Assembly (NCBI GenBank): GCA_038232935.1
Contig: JBBSMX010000069.1
Coordinates: 1 to 21,780, forward strand
Source of the DNA: JBBSMX01 sp038232935
GTDB lineage: Bacteria; Bacteroidota; Rhodothermia; Rhodothermales; JANQRZ01
Direction of reading: 5' to 3'
Length of the DNA: 21,780 nt
The notes below the pieces were generated by a model. That model was not told where the DNA came from. It was given only the letters and a program-made list of their open reading frames with translations, and searched no databases. Below, in pieces: positions 7,821 through 14,597 of this stretch (the stretch's first letter is position 1; each line of letters begins with the position of its first letter). A program made the position numbers and the translations under genes.

Positions 7821-9143
7821 ATGCGCGATCCCCTTTCTCTCCGTGCCGTCGGGCCGCGTCTGTGGATCGGCCTGCTGTGCCTGCTAGTCGGTGGCTGCAC
7901 GCGGTCCGAGGAGAAGGCGGCAGACGAAGGGGGTGTGATCCGCTTGACGTACTGGTCGTCACAGAATGCGCAGGAGCGTGATCTGGCCGCTAGCCTCACC
8001 GACGCCTGGAACGCATCGCACCCCGGCATCCAGGTGACGGTGCAGCCGCTTCCCGCCGGGCAGTCCAGCGAGGAAGTCTTGCTGGCCGCGATCGTCGCCG
8101 GGACCACGCCCGACCTCTGCTCGAACATCTGGCCCGGCATCGTCGGCAGCTTCGTCCGCGCCGACGGCATCGTGCCGCTCGACCGGTTCGCCTCGTTCGA
8201 CTCACTCGTGCAGAGTCGCGTGCCTCCCGACGTGCTGGAGAGCTTCCGCGCCGAGGACGGCCACGTTTACCAGATCCCGTGGAAGACGAACCCGATCATG
8301 ATGCTCTACAACGAGGGCCTCTTCCGCGAGGCCGGCGTGGACACCCCACCCCGGACCTACAGCGAGTACCTCAGCGCGGCCGAGAAGGTCTCTACCGACC
8401 TCAACGGCGACGGGCACTTCGACCGTTGGATGGGCTACCGGGATGTCCGCCCGATCTGGTGGCAGCGCTACTTCGACTACTACCCGTTCTACATCGCCGC
8501 CAGCGACGGACAGACGCTGTTCGATGGGGGCGAGGTGGCCCTCGACACGGCGGCGTCGGATGCGGTGTTCGACTTCTTCCAGAAAGTCTACCGCCGCCAC
8601 TACTTCCCGGTCACCACGTTTCAGGGCAGCGCCTTCCTCGCCTCGAAGATCGCGACCGAGTTCACGGGGCCGTGGAACGTCGCGTTCATGGAAGAGAATG
8701 CGCCCGCCGATTTCGAGTACGACTACGCCCCGCTCCCCGTCCCCGACGACCACACCGGCCCGGCCTACACCTACGGCGACTACAAGAACATCGCCATCTT
8801 CGCCTCCACGAAGCACCCCGAGGCGGCGTGGCAGTTCGCGCAGTACCTCGTCTCGAAAGAGGCTGACCTCCAACTGCTGACGCTGACGAAGCAGATCCCC
8901 GTCCGCAGCGGCCTCCTCGCCGACTCCACGTTCGCCGGCTTCTTCGCCCGGAACCCCAAGGTGCGGCCATTCGCCGAGCAGGCGCTACGCACGCGGGGCG
9001 TGGACGATGTGGCGTCGCTGCAGGAAGTGTTAGACGCGGTCGCGCAGCAGTTCGAGGCCGCCGTCTACGACGTGCGGACGCCGCGCGAGGCGACGCAGCG
9101 GGCCGTCGATCGGATCGAGCTCATCCACGAGTGGAGCCGGTGA
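7821..9143 (+). CDS. ABC sugar transporter substrate-binding lipoprotein (CUT1 family)
   Basis: This 440-aa extracellular solute-binding protein family 1 member should capture a sugar or oligosaccharide in the periplasm and deliver it to the two permeases encoded next. The signal peptide ends in a lipobox, VGGC, with the lipidated Cys at 26. Typical family-1 features follow: LTYWSSQNAQERDLAASLTDAW near the mature N-terminus, an IVAGTTPDLCSNIWP segment, and YQIPWKTNPIMMLYNEGLF around 150-170. Residues 193-201 read DLNGDGHFD, an EF-hand-like DxNxDGxxD calcium loop inside the binding lobe. Late motifs (STKHPEAAWQFAQYLVS, then KQIPVRSGL) match maltose/oligosaccharide binding proteins. It starts 44 bases after the PorV-like gene and ends two bases before the first permease. 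The ligand is not determined by sequence; context suggests a mannoside. Confidence 0.94.
   Translation: MRDPLSLRAVGPRLWIGLLCLLVGGCTRSEEKAADEGGVIRLTYWSSQNAQERDLAASLTDAWNASHPGIQVTVQPLPAGQSSEEVLLAAIVAGTTPDLCSNIWPGIVGSFVRADGIVPLDRFASFDSLVQSRVPPDVLESFRAEDGHVYQIPWKTNPIMMLYNEGLFREAGVDTPPRTYSEYLSAAEKVSTDLNGDGHFDRWMGYRDVRPIWWQRYFDYYPFYIAASDGQTLFDGGEVALDTAASDAVFDFFQKVYRRHYFPVTTFQGSAFLASKIATEFTGPWNVAFMEENAPADFEYDYAPLPVPDDHTGPAYTYGDYKNIAIFASTKHPEAAWQFAQYLVSKEADLQLLTLTKQIPVRSGLLADSTFAGFFARNPKVRPFAEQALRTRGVDDVASLQEVLDAVAQQFEAAVYDVRTPREATQRAVDRIELIHEWSR
9133..9136 (+). promoter_or_regulatory. Ribosome-binding site that decides the start of the first permease
   Basis: GGAG at 9133-9136, inside the end of the binding-protein gene, lies 9 bases before ATG 9146. 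This favours ATG 9146 over the in-frame GTG at 9131, which itself overlaps this site. Confidence 0.55.
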
Positions 9144-9145
9144 TC

Positions 9146-10123
9146 ATGTCCGCGACGCTGCCGACGACGGATACCGAACAGCTCGAAGCGTACGCGCGCG
9201 TCGTGGGGCCGGAGCCGGTGCGGGCCGTCGAGCCGGAGCGCGCGCGGCCTGTGCCGGGACGGCGCCAGAGCGAACGGATGGGCTACCTCCTCGTGGCACC
9301 CTACGTGCTTCACCTGCTGGTCTTCTTCGGCTATCCGCTGCTGTTCTCGCTCGTGCTCATCTTCCACCGCTGGGACGTGGTGACGCCGATGGAGTTCGTC
9401 GGGCTGAAGAACTTCGTCCGGCTCTTCCAGGACGACCTCTTCTTCCGGTCCATCCTCAACACCGGGCTGTTCCTCGCCATCCACATCCCGCTCCAGATCG
9501 GCCTCGCGCTGTTCTTCGCCGAGCTGCTGAACACGAAGCTGGCGGGGCGGGGCTTCTTCCGCACGGTCTACTTCCTGCCCGTCGTCGTCTCCGGCGTCGT
9601 CGTAACGATCCTGTTCCAGCAGCTCTTCGCCTACGACACCGGGTTCATCAACGACGTGCTGACGGCGATGGGAGGGGAGCGGGTGCCGTGGCTCGTCTCC
9701 CCTGCGTGGGCCATGCCGTCCATCGCGCTGATGGCGACGTGGAAGAACGCCGGCCTCTACGTGATCCTCTTCCTGGCGGGCCTGCAGAATATCCCGGCCT
9801 CGCTCTACGAAGTGGCCGAGCTAGAGGGGGCCAGCACGTGGCAGCGGTGGTGGAACATCACCCTCCCGATGCTCAACCCGATGGTCGTGACGGTCGTCGT
9901 GCTCTCGACGATCGGCGGGTTCTCGCTCTTCATCGAGCCCTACGTGCTCACCGGCGGCGGACCGCTCAACAGCACGATTTCGGGGCTGCTCTACATCTAC
10001 AACCAGGCGTTCTACTTCAACCACATGGGCTACGCCGCCGCGCTCGGCTTCTTCTTCGCGCTCGTGATCTTCGTCGTCGTCGTGGTCCAGCGGCGGTTCG
10101 TCGAGTCGGAGGTCTACGGATGA
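9146..10123 (+). CDS. ABC sugar transporter permease, MalF/UgpA type
   Basis: This 325-aa inner-membrane subunit of the CUT1 importer has an unusually long hydrophilic N-terminus (about 40 residues, rich in Glu, Arg and Pro) followed by six hydrophobic segments, beginning with YLLVAPYVLHLLVFFGYPLL. The cytoplasmic EAA loop that docks the ATPase is EVAELEGA at 222-229, followed by WNITLP; the first Ala of the consensus is Val here. The segment FVGLKNFVRLF after the first helix is typical of MalF/UgpA proteins. ATG 9146 lies two bases after the binding-protein stop and has a GGAG at good spacing; an alternative GTG at 9131 would add five residues. The stop overlaps the next gene as ATGA, so the two permeases are translationally coupled. 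Confidence 0.94.
   Translation: MSATLPTTDTEQLEAYARVVGPEPVRAVEPERARPVPGRRQSERMGYLLVAPYVLHLLVFFGYPLLFSLVLIFHRWDVVTPMEFVGLKNFVRLFQDDLFFRSILNTGLFLAIHIPLQIGLALFFAELLNTKLAGRGFFRTVYFLPVVVSGVVVTILFQQLFAYDTGFINDVLTAMGGERVPWLVSPAWAMPSIALMATWKNAGLYVILFLAGLQNIPASLYEVAELEGASTWQRWWNITLPMLNPMVVTVVVLSTIGGFSLFIEPYVLTGGGPLNSTISGLLYIYNQAFYFNHMGYAAALGFFFALVIFVVVVVQRRFVESEVYG
10108..10112 (+). promoter_or_regulatory. Strong Shine-Dalgarno for the second permease
   Basis: GGAGG at 10108-10112 lies 7 bases before ATG 10120. It is the clearest Shine-Dalgarno seen in the window and fixes the start at the ATGA overlap. Confidence 0.65.
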
Positions 10124-10929
10124 AACGGGTCCTCGCCTACCTCGCCCTCGTCGTCGGCGCCGTGGTCTTCGCCTATCCGTTCGTGTGGATGGTGCTGGCC
10201 TCGTTCAAGCCGGAACTGGAGATCGGCGAACTCGCGCTGCTGCCGTCGCGGTGGACGCTGGAGAGCTACACGCTCGTCTTCCAGGCCATCCCGCTTGGCC
10301 GGGCCTTCCTCAACAGCGTGATCGTGACGGCGACGGTGACGGGCTCGGTGCTTTTCTTCGGCTCGATGGCGAGCTACGCCCTCGCTAAGCTGGCGTGGCG
10401 CGGGCGCGAGGCCGTCTTCAACCTCATCCTCTTCACGATGATGGTGCCGTTCCTCGTCATGCTGATCCCGCTCTACACGCTCGTGGTCGGGTTCGGGTGG
10501 ACGGACTCGCTCGTCGGCCTCATCGTCCCGTTCATGATGAACGCGACGGCCGTGCTCATCCTGCGGCAGAGCTTCCTCACGATCCCCTCCGAACTGCTCG
10601 ACGCGGCGCGGATCGACGGGTGCGGGGAGTGGCGGATCCTGTTCCAGGTCGTCTGGCCGCTCTCGGTGCCGGCGTTCGTGACGGCTGGCATCATCGTCTT
10701 CATCGGCAACTGGAACGAGGTGCTGTGGCCGCTCATCGTAGTGCGCCGCGAGGCGGCGATGACGATGCCGCAGATGGTGACGCTCTTCGCCGTGGGCGGC
10801 GGGGCCGAGGCGAAGCTCGGGCCGCAGCTCGCGGCGGCCCTCCTGCTCGCGCTTCCGATCATCGTCGCCTACCTCATCTTCCAGCGCCACTTCATCAGCA
10901 GCCTCGCCTCGACTGGGCTGAAAGGCTGA
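10120..10929 (+). CDS. ABC sugar transporter permease, MalG/UgpE type
   Basis: This 269-aa second permease of the CUT1 importer has six predicted membrane segments, starting with YLALVVGAVVFAYPFVWMVL. Family features include MVLASFKPELEI after helix 1, NSVIVTATVTG, and the EAA loop ELLDAARIDGCGEWRI from residue 158, followed by VWPLSVPA. FIGNWNEVLWPLIV and a C-terminal FQRHFISSLASTGLKG are classic MalG-type endings. The ATG overlaps the stop of the first permease (ATGA), and GGAGG lies 7 bases upstream, indicating coupled translation and stoichiometric assembly. No ATP-binding subunit follows or lies elsewhere in the window. The importer must borrow a shared MsmK/UgpC-like ATPase, or its gene lies outside. 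Confidence 0.95.
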   Translation: MKRVLAYLALVVGAVVFAYPFVWMVLASFKPELEIGELALLPSRWTLESYTLVFQAIPLGRAFLNSVIVTATVTGSVLFFGSMASYALAKLAWRGREAVFNLILFTMMVPFLVMLIPLYTLVVGFGWTDSLVGLIVPFMMNATAVLILRQSFLTIPSELLDAARIDGCGEWRILFQVVWPLSVPAFVTAGIIVFIGNWNEVLWPLIVVRREAAMTMPQMVTLFAVGGGAEAKLGPQLAAALLLALPIIVAYLIFQRHFISSLASTGLKG

Positions 10930-10956
10930 CCGCACGCTCCCCAACGCTCTTACCCT

Positions 10957-12408
10957 ATGATGCTCCCGACGCTTGCTTCGTCCTCTGTCCTCCGCCGCAC
11001 GGCGCTCGGCTTGCTCGCCGTCACCCTCTTCGCCGTGGGCTGTGGTAGCTCCGAGCCAGACGATCCGCCGGACGACCCGGTGCCCGCTGCGCCCACCTTC
11101 AACCTCGCCCATCTCGACCACCTCGGGGAGACGCTCCAGCGCGAAGGCGAGGCGTTCCGCATCGTGCACATCTACGCGAATGCGCCGAGCTACGAGTGGG
11201 TCGGCGACGACGACGAGGGAATCGCGGCCGTGGACGATGCGGCGCGGGCAGCCGTCGTCTACCTCCGTCACTTCGAGACGACGGGCACGGCGTCCTCGCG
11301 TGAGAAGGCCGAGGAGTTGCTCCGGTTCGTGATGTACATGCAGCGCGACAACGGGCTCTTCTACAACTTCATCTGGGACAACGCGCTCACCATCAACACG
11401 ACGCATCCGAACAGCCGCGCCGACGCCTTCGAGTATTGGGCCGCGCGCGGCGTGTGGGCGCTCGGCACCGGAGCCCGCGTGCTGGCGACGGCGAATCCGG
11501 ACTTCGCCGCGCTGTGCGCTGAGCACGTCCGCCGCACGTACCCGCACCTGAACGCGCTGCTCGACCACTACGGGCAGACGACGACGCAGAACGGACGCAC
11601 GCTCCCGCGCTGGCTCATCGGCGAGAACTCGGCCGACGCGACGAGCGAATTGCTGCTCGGCCTCGTCGCCCTGAACCAGGCCGCGCCCGATCCGGCGCTG
11701 CGGACGATGATCGACCGCTTCGCCGAGGGCATCGCGCTGATGCAATACGGCTCGATGAATGTGTTCCCGTACGGCTTCCACGCCGACTTCCCCGGCGGCT
11801 GGCACGGCTGGGGCAGTTCCCAGATGCAGGCGCTCGCTGAAGCCGGCGTGACGGCGAGCGCCGTGCGCGAGGCCGAGCAATTCTACCCCCGCCTGCTCGT
11901 CGATGGCTGGCTCCATTCGATCATGTTCGACGGCACCGTGCGGACGTTCGAGCAGATCGCCTACGCCACGCGCTGCGTCACCGTCGGTCTCCTCCGCCTC
12001 CACGAAGCCACCGGCGACGCCCGCTACGCCACGATGGCGGGGCTCGCGGCGAGTTGGTTCACCGGCGACAACGTGGCGGACTTCGCGATGTACGACGCCG
12101 AGCACGGCCGCGGCTACGACGGGATCAACGGCCCCGACAGTGTGAACCGCAACAGCGGCGCGGAATCCACCATCGAGGCGCTCTATAGCATCCTCGAAGT
12201 GGAGCGCGTCTCCGAAGCTCGGGCGTGGATGGCCGCGCGGGGCGATGCCCCCGCCGACCTCACCCGCGACGGGAAGACGTACCGCTACCGCGTCTTCACC
12301 ATCGGCAGCGGCGACACGCAACGCCGCCTCGCCGTGGTGATGAACCTCACCGACGAGCAGCTCCAACTCCTCGAAGGAACTGCCCTGGACACCTTCCTCG
12401 CCCCCTGA
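10957..12408 (+). CDS. Lipoprotein resembling six-hairpin (alpha/alpha)6-barrel glycosidases, family unassigned
   Basis: This 483-aa protein has a signal peptide and lipobox (FAVGC, Cys 29) and an acidic Pro-rich linker (GSSEPDDPPDDP). The body, about 50-480, is almost wholly amphipathic helices with Trp/Tyr/Gly-rich turns spaced like an (alpha/alpha)6 barrel. Blocks include YMQRDNGLFYNFIWD, YWAARGVWALGTG, WLIGENSADATSELLLGL (from about 219), the aromatic and Gly-rich GGWHGWGSSQMQAL, and GYDGINGPDSVNRNSGAES (ending 404). These resemble six-hairpin glycosidase proteins, but I cannot place it in a numbered GH family or name catalytic residues. Its position between a sugar importer and GH130 supports a role in trimming oligosaccharides in the periplasm or at the outer membrane. 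Two ATGs are adjacent at 10957 and 10960, with no clear ribosome-binding site. It starts 27 bases after the permease stop. Confidence 0.8.
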   Translation: MMLPTLASSSVLRRTALGLLAVTLFAVGCGSSEPDDPPDDPVPAAPTFNLAHLDHLGETLQREGEAFRIVHIYANAPSYEWVGDDDEGIAAVDDAARAAVVYLRHFETTGTASSREKAEELLRFVMYMQRDNGLFYNFIWDNALTINTTHPNSRADAFEYWAARGVWALGTGARVLATANPDFAALCAEHVRRTYPHLNALLDHYGQTTTQNGRTLPRWLIGENSADATSELLLGLVALNQAAPDPALRTMIDRFAEGIALMQYGSMNVFPYGFHADFPGGWHGWGSSQMQALAEAGVTASAVREAEQFYPRLLVDGWLHSIMFDGTVRTFEQIAYATRCVTVGLLRLHEATGDARYATMAGLAASWFTGDNVADFAMYDAEHGRGYDGINGPDSVNRNSGAESTIEALYSILEVERVSEARAWMAARGDAPADLTRDGKTYRYRVFTIGSGDTQRRLAVVMNLTDEQLQLLEGTALDTFLAP

Positions 12409-12413
12409 CCTGC

Positions 12414-14597
12414 ATGCACACCCTGTTCACGAAATCACCCGCACCCATCCTCACTCCTTCCCCGGAGCTTGCATGGGCGAGCGGGGCCCTGTTCAATCCT
12501 GGGGCGTGGGTCGAGGATGGGCAGGTCCACCTCCTCTTCCGCAGCGTCCCAGCCGGCTACGAGCGCGTGGAGTACGACGCCGGAGATGTGTACGAAGGCG
12601 ACTTCGGCTTCGAGGACTACGTCTCGTACATCGGCTATGCGTCCAGCGCGGACGGCATCCACTTCGTCTGCCGCCCGGAGCCGTTCATCGGGCCCGACCA
12701 GCCGTTCGACCGGTTCGGCGTGGAGGACCCCCGCATGACGAAGCTCGACGGCCGCTTCTACATCACGTACACGGCGCTCAGCGCCCCCGCGTTCGGGACG
12801 AAGGACGGCGTCCGGATCGGGCTGGCCTCGACCGGGGACTTCGAGACGGTCGAGAAGCACGGAGTGATCGGACCGCCGATGCGGGACAAGGACGCGGTCC
12901 TGTTCCCGCGCCGCATCGGAGGGCGGATCGCCATGCTCCACCGGATCGCGCCGGACATCCAACTCGTCTGGTTCGATTCCCTCGACGAACTCTACGATCC
13001 GCCGCTCGCCCTCTGGCGCGACCATCTCCGCACGCTCGACGAGCACGTGATCCTGCGGCCGGCGCGGACGTGGGAGGCCAAGAAGATCGGGGCCGGCCCG
13101 CCGCCCATCGAGACGGAGGAGGGCTGGCTGCTCGTCTATCACGGCGTCGACCACGACCACGTCTACCGGGCCGGACTGGCCCTGCTGGACCTCGACGACC
13201 CCCGCCGCGTCATCGCGCGGACCGCGCAGCCGGTGCTGGAGCCGACGTTCGACTTCGAGCGTGTGGGCGACGTGGACAACGTGGTCTTCCCCAGCGGAGC
13301 CGCGGTGATCGGCGACTCGCTGCACCTCTACTACGGCGCGGCAGACCGCGTGATCGGGCACGCCGAGGCGCCGATGAGCGAGGTGCTGGACCTGCTCCGC
13401 GCACCGGAGCAACGGGATACGATCCTCCACCGGGTCTACCTCACGAGCCTCTCGCACGACTGGACGCCGGGCAGCGACGGGGTCGCCGGAGGCCGCTCCA
13501 TCGACGCGCCGCCTCCGCTGGTGCCGGAGCGACTTCACGGCGGGCAGCCCGTGCTGGAGCCGGATCCGCGGCACGACTGGGAGTCCCGCGTCGTGCTCAA
13601 CCCGGCGGCCGTGCTGGTGGAAGCCGGTCCGGAGCTAGAGACGCTGATGCAGACGTGGGCGCTCGGCGACGACGAGCGGGAGCGGCTACGCGAAGCTGGC
13701 GGTGCCTGCGTGATGTTGTACCGTGCGCAGGGCGCTTCCCAAAACGGACACGCACTGTCCTCGCTCGGACTCGCCGTGTTCACGCCGCGGCTCGACCTCG
13801 TCCACCGCTGGCCAAAGCCCGTGTTGCGTGCCGATTCGCCGTTCCATAACCTCGGCGTGGAGGACCCCCGCTGCACCCGGATCGGCGATACGTATTACCT
13901 CTATTACACCGGTTATTACGCGACACCGGGAAGCCGCGACGGACGCACCCAGATCTGCCTCGCCACGACCAGAGACTTCCTCGACTGGGACCTGCGCGGA
14001 CCTGCCGAGGGTGACCTGAACGCGGTGAACAACAAGAATCCAGCGCTGCTGCCCGAGCCGGTCGACGGCCGCTACCTCCTCCTGCACCGTCCGATGGAAG
14101 GGAGCCACCCGATGGCAATGCACTGGGCCGAGTCGGAGCGCCCCGAGGGACCGTGGACCTCGCGCGGACTCCTCGCCGCGAGCTATCGCTACGAGGACTT
14201 CGCGCTCTCATGGATTGGGGCAGCGGGTCCGCCTGTCTCGCTGGGCGGCGGACGCTTTCTCGCGCTCTACCACCAGGGCCACTTCACGTTCGAGCGGAAG
14301 CGGGAGTACGACCTCGCCGCCATGCTGCTCGACTTCAGCGACCGCGAGGACCCCGTGCAGGGCCGGATCGAGCCGTTAATGCGGCCGAGCGGTCCGCTGG
14401 AGCAGGTAGGAGACCCACAGCTCGGCGTCGACAACGTCGTCTTTTCGTGCGCGAACTACCGGTTGGGCGGCGATCTCATGATCCCGTACGCCGCTGCGGA
14501 CAGTCGCATCTTCGGCGCGCGGATATCGCTGAGTGCCCTCGTGCAAGCGCTCGAAGATGCTCACACTACGCCCGCTGATACACTGAGGGTACAATGA
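12414..14597 (+). CDS. Tandem two-domain GH130 beta-mannoside phosphorylase/hydrolase-like protein
   Basis: This 727-aa protein has no signal peptide and so is probably cytoplasmic. It holds two GH130 five-bladed propellers, about 5-330 and 376-715; the family is usually one domain of 300-370 aa. GH130 enzymes cleave beta-mannosides by phosphorolysis or, in some subfamilies, hydrolysis. Domain 1 has FNPGAW, GVEDPR (Asp 105, the conserved catalytic-acid position), DKDAVLFP, KKIGAGPPPIETEEGWLLVYHGV (shown in two parts: Lys 223/224 and His 243) and YRAGLALLD (Arg 252), the residue set of phosphorylase-type members. Domain 2 keeps LNPAA, GVEDPR (Asp 484) and LYHQG (His 620) but has SWIGAAGPP (Trp 600) in place of KKIGAGPPP, YDLAAMLLD (Asp 633) in place of YRAG, and NKNPALLP for DKDAVLFP. 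It starts 5 bases after the previous stop and overlaps the next gene by ATGA. The substrate is inferred to be a beta-mannoside. Confidence 0.93.
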   Translation: MHTLFTKSPAPILTPSPELAWASGALFNPGAWVEDGQVHLLFRSVPAGYERVEYDAGDVYEGDFGFEDYVSYIGYASSADGIHFVCRPEPFIGPDQPFDRFGVEDPRMTKLDGRFYITYTALSAPAFGTKDGVRIGLASTGDFETVEKHGVIGPPMRDKDAVLFPRRIGGRIAMLHRIAPDIQLVWFDSLDELYDPPLALWRDHLRTLDEHVILRPARTWEAKKIGAGPPPIETEEGWLLVYHGVDHDHVYRAGLALLDLDDPRRVIARTAQPVLEPTFDFERVGDVDNVVFPSGAAVIGDSLHLYYGAADRVIGHAEAPMSEVLDLLRAPEQRDTILHRVYLTSLSHDWTPGSDGVAGGRSIDAPPPLVPERLHGGQPVLEPDPRHDWESRVVLNPAAVLVEAGPELETLMQTWALGDDERERLREAGGACVMLYRAQGASQNGHALSSLGLAVFTPRLDLVHRWPKPVLRADSPFHNLGVEDPRCTRIGDTYYLYYTGYYATPGSRDGRTQICLATTRDFLDWDLRGPAEGDLNAVNNKNPALLPEPVDGRYLLLHRPMEGSHPMAMHWAESERPEGPWTSRGLLAASYRYEDFALSWIGAAGPPVSLGGGRFLALYHQGHFTFERKREYDLAAMLLDFSDREDPVQGRIEPLMRPSGPLEQVGDPQLGVDNVVFSCANYRLGGDLMIPYAAADSRIFGARISLSALVQALEDAHTTPADTLRVQ
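14585..14589 (+). promoter_or_regulatory. Shine-Dalgarno-like site at the GH130/secreted-protein overlap
   Basis: GAGGG lies 4 bases before ATG 14594, inside the last codons of the GH130 gene. The spacing is short, but together with the ATGA overlap it supports this start and coupled translation. Confidence 0.4.

Noticed and set aside
10114..12366. 750-codon minus-strand open frame across the second permease and the lipoprotein gene
   Set aside because: It spans two well-supported plus-strand genes and has Arg/His/Glu-rich shadow composition.
12225..12413. Upstream extension of the GH130 frame into the lipoprotein gene
   Set aside because: It encodes Arg/Pro-rich sequence without GH130 similarity; ATG 12414 gives the normal family N-terminus.
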